Shown here piece after piece: positions 33,847 through 41,638 of a DNA stretch of 64,000 nucleotides. The stretch lies in contig NZ_QLNP01000095.1 in NCBI RefSeq assembly GCF_003261175.1, forward strand, positions 1 to 64,000, written 5' to 3'. Made by a program: the position numbers and the translations under genes. The notes beneath the pieces were generated by a model, which ran no database searches, was not told the origin of the DNA, and was given only the letters and a program-made list of their open reading frames with translations. The stretch comes from Arthrobacter globiformis (GTDB lineage Bacteria; Actinomycetota; Actinomycetes; Actinomycetales; Micrococcaceae). Each line of letters opens with the position of its first letter. Position 1 is the stretch's first letter.

Positions 33847-35173
33847 CACCTACGCGAGGCTGGTTAACCACGGCCTTGGACGGGACCTGGCCCGGAAGCT
33901 CGGCCTGCCGCAGCCGGCCGAGCTTCGGCGCTACCACCCGGGCCAGCCACTGATCGACGGGCCGGTCCTGGTCGGCGGCTCCGGACCAGGCGCAGACGGG
34001 ATCGCGGCGGCGCTGCTTTCCTGGGGCCTCGACGTCCGCCGCCACGCCGTTCCCAAGGAAAAGCTTGGCGGAATCGTGCTAGTCCTTGATGCCGTCGAAG
34101 CGCCCGTCGACCTGCAGCAGCCGGTCCTTGCGGCAGCGCCCTCACTCCGCGACCTTACCCCCGGCGGCCGCGTGGTAACGGTCTCGCGCGTGCCCGGCGG
34201 AACGCCGTCCACGGCCGCCGCCAGGCAAGGCGTGGACGGGCTGCTGCGGTCCCTGGCCAAGGAACTGCGCGGGGGCGCCACCGGCAACGGCATCCTCCTG
34301 GCAGAAGACATCAGTCCCACCGCCCCGTCAGCCCTGGGCGCGCTGCGCTTCTTCCTCTCCGGCCGGTCAGCGTTCGTGGACGGCCAGTTCGTCCGCGTCA
34401 GTTCCGCGGACGGCAGGATGCCCGACGACGCCGACGCACCGCTCGCGGGGAAGGTCGCCGTGGTGACCGGGGCGGCCCGCGGGATCGGCGCGGCCATCGC
34501 CCGGACACTGCACCGCGACGGCGCCACCGTTGTGGCGGTGGACGTTCCCGCGGCCGGGGACCACCTGGCGGAGGTCGCAAACGGGATCAGCGGGACCGCG
34601 CTGCAACTGGACATCACCCGCGACGATGCCGGGCAACGAATCATTGAGCATGCCGTGCAGCGCCACGGCCGGCTCGACGTCGTGGTCCATAATGCCGGCA
34701 TCACCCGCGACAAACTGCTGGCCAACATGGACCAGGCCCGCTGGGGTTCGGTCATAGATGTGAACATCGGCGCCCAACTGCGCATCAATGAGGCGCTCCT
34801 GGCCTCCGAGCACTTCCGTTCCGCGCCGCGCATCGTTGCGGTTGCCTCCACAAGCGGCATTGCCGGCAATCGCGGACAAACCAACTATGCTGCATCCAAG
34901 GGCGGGGTGATGGGCATGGTCCGGGCCACCGCGCCCCTGCTGGCCGAATACGGCGGTTCGATCAATGCCGTGGCGCCTGGATTCATCGAGACAGAGATGA
35001 CCGCGCGGATTCCCTTCGCCACCCGGGAGATTGCCCGGCGTCTGAATTCGCTGCAGCAGGGCGGGCGGCCGGAGGACGTCGCCGAGGCGATTTCCTTCCT
35101 CGCGGGCGATTCCGGAGGGGGCATTTCCGGAGAGGTGCTGAGGGTGTGCGGACAAAACCTGGTGGGGGCATGA
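33839..35173 (+). CDS. FabG4-like high-molecular-weight 3-oxoacyl-(ACP/CoA) reductase
   Basis: The 444-residue protein has two Rossmann-type halves. The N-terminal 200 residues (GPVLVGGSGPGADG) are a degenerate domain without SDR catalytic residues. The C-terminal half is a working SDR with TGAARGIG (210-217), HNAG (284-287) and the Ser/Tyr350/Lys354 set in STSGIAGNRGQTNYAASKGG. HMwFabG enzymes such as M. tuberculosis FabG4 prefer NADH and CoA thioesters. Between a thiolase and a MaoC gene it likely oxidises (3R)-hydroxyacyl-CoA. ATG at 33839, overlapping the thiolase gene. Confidence 0.92.
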   Translation: MTDTYARLVNHGLGRDLARKLGLPQPAELRRYHPGQPLIDGPVLVGGSGPGADGIAAALLSWGLDVRRHAVPKEKLGGIVLVLDAVEAPVDLQQPVLAAAPSLRDLTPGGRVVTVSRVPGGTPSTAAARQGVDGLLRSLAKELRGGATGNGILLAEDISPTAPSALGALRFFLSGRSAFVDGQFVRVSSADGRMPDDADAPLAGKVAVVTGAARGIGAAIARTLHRDGATVVAVDVPAAGDHLAEVANGISGTALQLDITRDDAGQRIIEHAVQRHGRLDVVVHNAGITRDKLLANMDQARWGSVIDVNIGAQLRINEALLASEHFRSAPRIVAVASTSGIAGNRGQTNYAASKGGVMGMVRATAPLLAEYGGSINAVAPGFIETEMTARIPFATREIARRLNSLQQGGRPEDVAEAISFLAGDSGGGISGEVLRVCGQNLVGA

Positions 35174-36081
35174 CCGCCAGCCAGCCCCTCATCCTGGGGG
35201 AAATGCCGTCCCTCTCCAAGCTGTACGTGAACGCGGCGGCCACGGCGGCGCGCCGCCGGATCCTGGGCTCGCATGCCGACGGCGTGCTGCCCGCCGTGAG
35301 CCACGAAGTCCGCGACGTCCGTCCCGACGTCGAAAACCTCACGGCCTACCAGCACCTGCTGGGAGAGACTGCCAGTGACGTGCTCCCGGCAGGGTTCATC
35401 CATGCCCTGGCGTTTCCTGTGGCCATGAGCGTCATGAACCGCGACGACTTCCCGCTGCCCCTGCTGGGGATGATCCATCTGCGGAACGTGATTGAGTACC
35501 GCAGGCCGGTCAGGTTCACTGAACCGCTGGACATTGTGGCGAGGGCGGCGACGCTCCGGGCCCACCGCGCCGGAACGCAGCTGGACATCGTGGCGGAGGT
35601 TCGCGCTTCCGGTGGCGGCGACATCTGCTGGAGCGGCGTGTCCACCTACCTGGCCAAGGGGGTGTTCCTGCCGGGCATCGACAAGGCCTCGGCCGCCGTC
35701 GCGCCGCAGGGTTTTTCGGCTCCGGACCCCACGGCCCTCTGGCAACTTGGCGTGGACACCGGCCGTGCCTACGCTGCCGTGTCCGGGGACTTCAACCCGA
35801 TCCACCTGAGTGTACTTTCCGCCAAGGCACTGGGGTTTCGCCGGTCCATCGCCCACGGCATGTACCTGGCGTCGAGGGCGCTGGCGGATGTGGGCGCTGC
35901 CAAAGGCGACGCGTTCCGCTGGGAGGTGGCGTTCGAGGCCCCGGTTTTCCTTCCCGCACGGGTGGCGCTGGACATTTCGACGGCGGAGACCGGGGACGGC
36001 GGCTGGCTGCGGTCCGGCTACGTGGCCTGGAGTCCGCGGTCCGGCCGCAAGCACTTCAGCGGATCGGTGGCGGCGCTGTAG
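35170..36081 (+). CDS. MaoC-like (R)-specific enoyl-CoA hydratase (HtdX-type)
   Basis: The 303-residue protein is a double hot-dog MaoC-type hydratase. The catalytic motif SGDFNPIHLS and the following GFRRSIAHGMYL helix lie in the second hot dog. It should hydrate trans-2-enoyl-CoA to the (3R)-hydroxyacyl-CoA, the substrate of the FabG4-like neighbour. Its ATGA overlaps the upstream stop by four bases. It ends 52 bases before the convergent FUSC gene. Confidence 0.9.
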   Translation: MTASQPLILGEMPSLSKLYVNAAATAARRRILGSHADGVLPAVSHEVRDVRPDVENLTAYQHLLGETASDVLPAGFIHALAFPVAMSVMNRDDFPLPLLGMIHLRNVIEYRRPVRFTEPLDIVARAATLRAHRAGTQLDIVAEVRASGGGDICWSGVSTYLAKGVFLPGIDKASAAVAPQGFSAPDPTALWQLGVDTGRAYAAVSGDFNPIHLSVLSAKALGFRRSIAHGMYLASRALADVGAAKGDAFRWEVAFEAPVFLPARVALDISTAETGDGGWLRSGYVAWSPRSGRKHFSGSVAAL

Positions 36082-36133
36082 CAAGGCGTGGTGCGGTGCG
36101 GTGCGGTACTGCAGCCTGGGTGGTGCAGTCGGG

Positions 36134-37243
36134 CTACTTGGCGTTCGGGTTGGCGACCCGGAGGATGCGGTGCAGGCTAAGCAGGATTGATCCTGCCGCG
36201 CTCGGCGTGCCGGCCCCGTTGCCTTCGGCGGCGGTGCGGTCTTCGAGGGAGGCGACCGCCGCATGGGCTGCCTGGAACAGCTCTGCCTGCCGGTCGGCGT
36301 CGTCCTCCTCCGCCGAACGAAGCACCTCGCCCACGGCGAAAAGGGCCTCGGCAAGCGGTTCGCTGTAGGGCAGGGGGATGGTGAAGGGCATGTCCTCGCT
36401 CCAGATGACGTCGGCCAGCACCTCTGTCATGTCCTGGATGTGGAAGGTGATCTGCTCGAGGTCGCGGACGCTCTGGTAGTCCTTGTCCACGTCGCGCGGA
36501 TGGAACCGGCGGCGCGGATTGGCCTCCCGGCTGGCGTCAGCCTTCTGCACGGCTGCCCGCACGGAGCGGGCTGACTGCGCCAGGTCCTCGGACCGGCGCG
36601 ACCAGTCCTCGTGTTCGGGCGGCCATTTTTCGTGCATGGCCGCCCCCATATCCTGCAGCTGCCGGGCCAGGGACAGCCGCAGCTCCGCCAGGCTCAGGGC
36701 CGCGGCGTTAAAGTGCAGTGGAGGAAACACGAGCAGGTTGACGGCGACGCCGACCACCACGCCCACGCCCATCTGCAGCAAGTAGCCGTAAGAGAAATCG
36801 TCCGGGTTCTGCCTGCCCACCAGCAGCACCAGCAGGGCCGCCGTCGGAATCCAGTCCCGACCCGCGCCCAGGCGCGGGAGCCCTGCGAGCAGGACGCCCA
36901 GTGCCATGACCAATGCCACAGTGAGAGGCGTGGCCCCGAAGCTGATGAGGAGGAAAGCCAGTCCGACGCCCGCGCCCAGGCCCACCAGGGTCTGGAAACC
37001 CTGGCGCATGGAACCCGACACGTTTTCGTACATTGCCACCAGCGCACCGAGCGGGGCGTAGTACGCATAGTGTGCGGCAGACCCGGGCATGAAAGGCGCA
37101 ACCCAAAACGCGATGCCTGCGGCCAGTCCCGCTTTGGCGGCAAGCTGCAGGCGCGGTGCTGCCAGGGCGCGGGCTACCCTTGTGGACACTGACCGCCAGA
37201 TCCTGTGCGGCAGCGGATCACGGTGCTGTTTTGGGGTGCTCAT
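36134..37243 (-). CDS. FUSC-family membrane protein
   Basis: The 369-residue protein has an N-terminal block of about six membrane helices (35-175), with YYAPLGALVAMYENVSGSMRQGFQTL typical of the FUSC/aromatic acid exporter family. A long cytoplasmic helical domain with RR/KADASREANPRRR follows, and an acidic end. Relatives export aromatic acids or other small organics, but the substrate is unknown. The start lies 15 bases after the Ecm4-type GST gene, suggesting a shared transcript with it and the M50 protease gene. Confidence 0.82.
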   Translation of the reverse strand: MSTPKQHRDPLPHRIWRSVSTRVARALAAPRLQLAAKAGLAAGIAFWVAPFMPGSAAHYAYYAPLGALVAMYENVSGSMRQGFQTLVGLGAGVGLAFLLISFGATPLTVALVMALGVLLAGLPRLGAGRDWIPTAALLVLLVGRQNPDDFSYGYLLQMGVGVVVGVAVNLLVFPPLHFNAAALSLAELRLSLARQLQDMGAAMHEKWPPEHEDWSRRSEDLAQSARSVRAAVQKADASREANPRRRFHPRDVDKDYQSVRDLEQITFHIQDMTEVLADVIWSEDMPFTIPLPYSEPLAEALFAVGEVLRSAEEDDADRQAELFQAAHAAVASLEDRTAAEGNGAGTPSAAGSILLSLHRILRVANPNAK

Positions 37244-37258
37244 CCGGCCCCTGCGGCG

Positions 37259-38440
37259 CTAACCGGCTCCGTGGCCGGCGGCCACTTCCTCGCCCGCCTT
37301 CACCGGGCCTGGCGGAGTGCCGTCGCCGAAGGGGCTTCCTCCCAGGGACTCCCTGCCATGGTCGCTCAGCCAGCCGGACAGCTCCGGGCCCGCGGGGACG
37401 ATCTGCGTGGGGTTAATGTCCTCGTGCACTATGTAGTAGTGCTGTTTGATCTGCACGAAGTCGATGGTGTCACCGAAGCCGGGCGTCTGAAACAGGTCCC
37501 GGGCATAACCCCACAGTGCGGGCATTTCGCTGAGCTTGTTCCGGTTGCACTTGAAGTGGCCGTGGTACACGGCATCGAAGCGCGCGAGGGTGGTGAAGAG
37601 CCGGACGTCCGCCTCGGTCATGGAGTCACCCACCAGATATCTCTGGCCGGTGAGCCGTTCCTCCAGCCAGTCCATCGCGTTCCACAGCCGGGTGTAGGCA
37701 GCATCGTAGGCCTCCTGGGACCCGGCGAAGCCACACCTGTAAACACCGTTGTTGACCTCCGTGAAAACGCGTTTGTTAACACTGTCGATTTCCCCGCGCA
37801 GGTGTTCCGGGTACAGCTGCGGCGCACCCGGGCGGTGGAAATCCGTCCATTCCGTGGAGAAATCCAGAGTGATCTGAGGGTAGTTGTTGGTGACCACCGC
37901 TCCGCTGGCGATGTCCACCACAGCAGGAACTGTGATGCCGCGGGGGTAGTCCGGGAAACGCCGGAAGTAGGCCTGCTGCAGCCGCTCGATGCCCAGCACC
38001 GGGTCCTTGCCGCCCGTGTCCAGGTCAAAGGTCCAGGACCGGGCATCGTGGGTGGGGCCGGGCTGGCCGAGGCTGATGACGTCCTCGAGCCCCAGGAGCC
38101 TGCGGACGATGACGGTGCGGTTGGCCCACGGGCATGCCCGCGCGGCAATCAGCCGGTAGCGCCCCGGTTCCACGGGCCAGCCTGGTTCGCCGTTCGGGCC
38201 GGGCGTGCCGTCCCGGGTGATCCGGTCCTCGATGTAGCTGGTGTCCCGGTTGAACTCGCCGCCGGTGACGTACGCGCCCTTGGTGCTGTGTGATTCTTTG
38301 CTGTGTGATTCTTTGCTGTGTGGTTCTTTGCTGTCTGGTTCTCTGATGCGGGGCTCGGCGATGTGAAATTCGGTGCCTTGCGGTTCCCCTGCGTGGCGTC
38401 CCCTGCCGTGTGCTTCGACTGTGCTGGTCTTCTCACTCAT
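37259..38440 (-). CDS. Ecm4/YqjG-type glutathione S-transferase family protein
   Basis: The roughly 393-residue protein has the glutathionyl-hydroquinone reductase plan: catalytic Cys103 in ACPWANRTVI, DPVLGIERLQQAY, TVPAVVDIASG and the conserved C-terminal helical half. Actinobacteria mostly use mycothiol rather than glutathione, so the thiol partner is in question. The first 55 residues are low complexity, with tandem SKESH/SKEPH repeats (15-bp DNA units) before the conserved part. The true start may lie after the repeats. It begins about ten bases after the M50 gene stop. Confidence 0.87.
   Translation of the reverse strand: MSEKTSTVEAHGRGRHAGEPQGTEFHIAEPRIREPDSKEPHSKESHSKESHSTKGAYVTGGEFNRDTSYIEDRITRDGTPGPNGEPGWPVEPGRYRLIAARACPWANRTVIVRRLLGLEDVISLGQPGPTHDARSWTFDLDTGGKDPVLGIERLQQAYFRRFPDYPRGITVPAVVDIASGAVVTNNYPQITLDFSTEWTDFHRPGAPQLYPEHLRGEIDSVNKRVFTEVNNGVYRCGFAGSQEAYDAAYTRLWNAMDWLEERLTGQRYLVGDSMTEADVRLFTTLARFDAVYHGHFKCNRNKLSEMPALWGYARDLFQTPGFGDTIDFVQIKQHYYIVHEDINPTQIVPAGPELSGWLSDHGRESLGGSPFGDGTPPGPVKAGEEVAAGHGAG
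38286..38345. repeat. Four 15-bp tandem repeats in the GST gene
   Basis: Units at 38286, 38301, 38316 and 38331 read CTGTGTGATTCTTTG twice, then CTGTGTGGTTCTTTG and CTGTCTGGTTCTCTG. In frame on the minus strand they encode SKESH-like pentapeptides. Degenerate further units continue to about 38390. Confidence 0.93.
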
Positions 38441-38449
38441 GGCTCCAGA

Positions 38450-39214
38450 CTATGTTGCCGCTCCAAAGACCCGCGACATCGGCTGCCATGCAACCAGCCA
38501 GCAGGCCGCCACCACCAGGGAGAACAGGGCGATCCAGACGCCGGAGGGCACTGCAGTGGCGCGGTAGAGGATGTAGGCGTCGGAGGACCGCAGCTGGTCG
38601 CGGCGGCGGAGGTGGACATTCGTCAGCTTGAGCAGGTCCCGGACGGCAGCAACGAGAAGGGCGACGCCAAGAATGATGGACACGTGGCCCGTGAACGCGG
38701 CGGGCACATTGATGATCATGGCAGCCACCGCCACCACCGACCCAAGGAGGATCAGCACGCCGGCGGCGTTGCGGATGAAGAGCAGTGACGCCAGCAGGAT
38801 CAGCAGTCCGGCAGACATGGCGGCCGGGCCCCAGCCGCTGAAGCCCGCCCACACCAGGGCAGCGCCGGTCACTCCGGGAACCGGATAGCCCCAAAATCCT
38901 GACCACACAGCGGCGGCGCGCCCCCGGGTATAGGACGTGGTGGTGCCGCCGTGATTCAGCTGGAGCCGGATGCCGCCCAGCCGCTGGCCGCTGGTCAGGG
39001 CAGCAAAGGCGTGCCCCAGTTCATGGGTCACGGTGGCGAGCAGGCCGAAATATCGCCATGTGGCCTTGGGAACGGACAGTGCAGCCGCGAGGAGCACCAC
39101 CGCGAGGAGCTCAGTGACGGAGACCGCGGGAACAGCAGTCTGGGTGAATCCGGCCGTCACACGGTCCCACCATTGTTCGGGGAGGGACGGGCCGGGGACT
39201 TGCAGGTAAACCAT
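38450..39214 (-). CDS. M50-family zinc metallopeptidase (membrane)
   Basis: The roughly 254-residue protein has the zinc site HELGH within a hydrophobic stretch (TVTHELGHAFAALTSG) and several further membrane helices. It resembles the M50B type found in actinobacteria. A clear second Asp ligand motif (NxxPxxxxDG) was not found; an N-VPAAF segment lies where it might be. The substrate is unknown. ATG at 39214 or TTG at 39223. It is followed closely by the GST and FUSC genes. Confidence 0.82.
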   Translation of the reverse strand: MVYLQVPGPSLPEQWWDRVTAGFTQTAVPAVSVTELLAVVLLAAALSVPKATWRYFGLLATVTHELGHAFAALTSGQRLGGIRLQLNHGGTTTSYTRGRAAAVWSGFWGYPVPGVTGAALVWAGFSGWGPAAMSAGLLILLASLLFIRNAAGVLILLGSVVAVAAMIINVPAAFTGHVSIILGVALLVAAVRDLLKLTNVHLRRRDQLRSSDAYILYRATAVPSGVWIALFSLVVAACWLVAWQPMSRVFGAAT

Positions 39215-39254
39215 AGGAATCAAGGCTACAGGGGCAGTGCCCTTCGGGCCCTGC

Positions 39255-39413
39255 TCACAGCCCGGGCAGGGTTGGCGGATCCTCCATCAGCGATGAGGCG
39301 TCGTCAGGGACCACCAGATGCAGCATGCTTTCCACGGGGGCTTCGCCCATCGCGATAAGGAGCTCATTGATAGACATCTGCCCGGCAAGTTCACCGGGAT
39401 GTTCCTCTTCCAT
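39255..39413 (-). CDS. Small acidic hypothetical protein
   Basis: This 52-residue reading begins MEEEHPGELAG, has SINELLIAMGEAPVES and ends DPPTLPGL. It is acidic, has no membrane helix, and looks like a real conserved small protein rather than a chance frame. No ribosome site is clear. It lies 40 bases upstream of the M50 gene on the same strand. Confidence 0.45.
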   Translation of the reverse strand: MEEEHPGELAGQMSINELLIAMGEAPVESMLHLVVPDDASSLMEDPPTLPGL

Positions 39414-39604
39414 ACCTAGAACATATGTGCGAAGACCGCCGGCAGCGGAGAAGGACACGCGGCAACACCTGATCCTGGACGGCACCGGCGCCTCGCAGCG
39501 CAGGTTTCTGCGCGGTGCGGGGTACTCGGCATTGCTGTGTCCTAGGCGCTACGGGCCTGCGGGTCCACGATTGAGGTACACACCATCGTCGGGAGAAGGA
39601 AGCC

Positions 39605-40069
39605 ATGGCCACGCTGAAGGAACGCCTGCACGGGGATGTCGTTGCACATCTGAAGGAGCACAACAAGGTGGCCCTGGGCACCGTGCGCAGCGTCCTGGGC
39701 GAGATCGAGACCCGGGAGAAGTCCGGCAAGACGCCGGTGGAGCTCGACGACACGCAGGTGACGGCATTGCTGCAGAAGGAGGCGGCGAAACGGCGCGACA
39801 CCGCCCGCATTTACACCGAAGCGGGGGAATCGGAGCGGGCCGCTGCGGAAGTCGCCGAAGCAGAGGTTATTGAGGCGTACCTGCCGAAGGCTCTCACCGC
39901 CGCCGAGGTGGAGGGCATCGTGGACGAGGTCATCGACGGTTTGCGGGCGGACGGCACGGAGCTGTCCGTGCGGCACATGGGCGCCGTGATGAAGCCGGTG
40001 ACAGCCCGGGTGGCAGGCCGTTTCGACGGCAAGGCCGTGAGCGATATCGTCCGCCAGCGGCTGACCTGA
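39605..40069 (+). CDS. GatB/YqeY domain protein
   Basis: The 154-residue protein is a stand-alone GatB/YqeY tail domain. It starts MATLKERLHGDVVAHLKEHNKV with LGTVRSVLGEIETREKSGK and ends in a MGAVMKPVTARVAGRFDGKAVSDIV helix pair. This domain binds tRNA in amidotransferase GatB; the free-standing form has no proven role. AGAAGGA precedes the ATG. It is a single gene with about 120 bases before the next. Confidence 0.9.
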   Translation: MATLKERLHGDVVAHLKEHNKVALGTVRSVLGEIETREKSGKTPVELDDTQVTALLQKEAAKRRDTARIYTEAGESERAAAEVAEAEVIEAYLPKALTAAEVEGIVDEVIDGLRADGTELSVRHMGAVMKPVTARVAGRFDGKAVSDIVRQRLT

Positions 40070-40192
40070 GCAGGGTGGGGCGGGGCGACCTTCAAACCAC
40101 CGACGCTGCCTGCCAATCGACACAGAACGGCAATCGACACTGCCCGGCAATGGGAGGACGATGAATGTACACCAACTGTTAGGAGGTCGGTG

Positions 40193-40390
40193 ATGTGCTA
40201 TTCATCGTGTGAGGGATGGCGGAATTACAGGAAGGAAGCGGCCAAGGAGGCCGAGGGACGCCCGGAAGCAAGGCCTGCCGAGACCCCCGAACCCCAGGTG
40301 CAGGCAGAGGAAAGCAGGATGTGGGCCTACCTCGCCCGGCTGGAGGAAACCGCTGACCGTGACCGTGACCGCATCCGCGAGAACGCGTAG
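40193..40390 (+). CDS. Small charged protein with N-terminal Cys pair
   Basis: The 65-residue protein begins MCYSSCEGWRNYRKEA, followed by a Glu/Arg-rich helical segment and WAYLARLEETADRDRDRIREN. No family is recognised. A canonical AGGAGG lies six bases before the ATG, and a terminator follows, so it is probably translated. Two minute open frames (MNVHQLLGGR from 40161, ending TGA in a TGATG overlap; and MYTNC from 40165) lie just upstream after GGGAGG and may be a leader. Confidence 0.65.
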   Translation: MCYSSCEGWRNYRKEAAKEAEGRPEARPAETPEPQVQAEESRMWAYLARLEETADRDRDRIRENA

Positions 40391-40397
40391 GCACAGC

Positions 40398-40431
40398 AAA
40401 GAAAGGCCCCGCCGCTGCGGGACCTTTCTTT
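40398..40431. terminator. Bidirectional hairpin terminator
   Basis: Fifteen-base arms pair at 14 of 15 positions around a CGCT loop. The stem ends in AAAGAAA on one side and TTTCTTT on the other, so it has a T tract in both directions. It separates the small charged gene from the convergent glycerate kinase gene. Confidence 0.88.
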
Positions 40432-40470
40432 CTGCTTGCGGCCATACTTCAGGAGGCCGGATGGCAAGTG

Positions 40471-41637
40471 CTACTGGTGCCGAAGTCCCGCTGCTATCTC
40501 CTGTCCGATCCGGTGCAGCAGTGCGGCGGTAAGTCCGGGGTCTTTGGAGGAGTCCCGGTCCGTGTAGTCCGCCAGCGTGTACACCCGGTTCAACGACATC
40601 TCGGACCAGCGCTCCTGCGGGAGCAGCGAGCGCCCGGCCACCGCGATGAGCGGGCGGGCGCCCGAGCGGCGGGCGACAGCGGCGGGAAGCTTGCCGGCCA
40701 GGGTCTGTTCGTCGATGCTTCCTTCGCCGGTGATGACGACGTCGCAGCTGTCCTTGCGCGTGTCGAAGTCCAGCAGGTCCAGGAAGTAGTCGGCGCCGGA
40801 AACCTGTTTCGCTCCCAGCAGCAGACAGGCGTAGCCGAGTCCGCCTGCGCTTCCCGCGCCTTCGTGCTCCGCCAGGGCAGCGGCGTAGGGCAAACCGGCC
40901 TCTGACAGCTTGGCCACGAGGTGCGCCAGGCCGTCATCGAGGGCCGCGATCTCCGTGGACCCGGCGCCCTTCTGCGGTCCGAAGACGGCAGGGGCACCGG
41001 TGGGACCGAGCAGCGGATTGTGCACATCGCTGGCCACGATGAACTCTGTATCAGCGAGTTCCGGGAAGTCTCTCCGCTGGATGGAGTGGATCTGGACCAG
41101 CGTCCTGCCGTTGCCCTCCAGCTGCCGCCCTTGGACGTCGAGGAAGCTGTAGCCCAGGGCGGTGAGCATTCCCATGCCGCCGTCGGTGCTGGCACTTCCG
41201 CCCAGTGCCAGCACGATCCTGGCGGGCTTGAGGCTGAGGGCGAACAGGACGGCTTCGCCGAAACCACGGCTGGAGGCGTTCAGCGGTTCCAGCTTCCCGT
41301 CGGGCAGGAGTGCCAGTCCGCAGGTGTTGGCGACCTCAACCACTGCGGTGGAGCCGTCGAAAGCGATGCCGGCCTGGACCGGCTGGCCGGTGGGGCCGGC
41401 GACCGTGTAGCTGCGGCGGGTGAAGCCGGAGGCGACGGCGGCGTCGACGCTGCCGTCGCCGCCGTCGGCCAGTGGAAGCAGTTCGCACTGGACCGCTCCG
41501 GCCGTGCCGGACACATCAGCTGCGGAGCGGATCCCCGCGGCCAGCGCCTGGGCAACCTCGGCCGCGGTGAGGCTGCCTTTGAACTTGTCAGGGGCAATGA
41601 GGGTCCGCACGAATTTCGGGGCGGTGGTGATGGTCAT
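40471..41637 (-). CDS. Glycerate kinase
   Basis: The 388-residue protein is a type I (GlxK) glycerate kinase. It starts with TLIAPDKFKGSLTAAEVAQAL and has VALGGSASTDGGMGMLTALGY-like and VITGEGSIDEQTLAGK segments of the family. It phosphorylates D-glycerate with ATP to phosphoglycerate. The ATG at 41637 begins one base after the stop of the symporter gene, so the two are translationally linked. With the tartrate-type dehydrogenase it completes conversion of a dicarboxylate to glycolysis. Confidence 0.92.
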   Translation of the reverse strand: MTITTAPKFVRTLIAPDKFKGSLTAAEVAQALAAGIRSAADVSGTAGAVQCELLPLADGGDGSVDAAVASGFTRRSYTVAGPTGQPVQAGIAFDGSTAVVEVANTCGLALLPDGKLEPLNASSRGFGEAVLFALSLKPARIVLALGGSASTDGGMGMLTALGYSFLDVQGRQLEGNGRTLVQIHSIQRRDFPELADTEFIVASDVHNPLLGPTGAPAVFGPQKGAGSTEIAALDDGLAHLVAKLSEAGLPYAAALAEHEGAGSAGGLGYACLLLGAKQVSGADYFLDLLDFDTRKDSCDVVITGEGSIDEQTLAGKLPAAVARRSGARPLIAVAGRSLLPQERWSEMSLNRVYTLADYTDRDSSKDPGLTAALLHRIGQEIAAGLRHQ

Positions 41638-41638
41638 G

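Noticed and set aside
38286-38345. CRISPR-like repeat array
   Set aside because: Units are 15 bp, contiguous and without spacers, and lie within a coding frame; they are a tandem repeat, not CRISPR.
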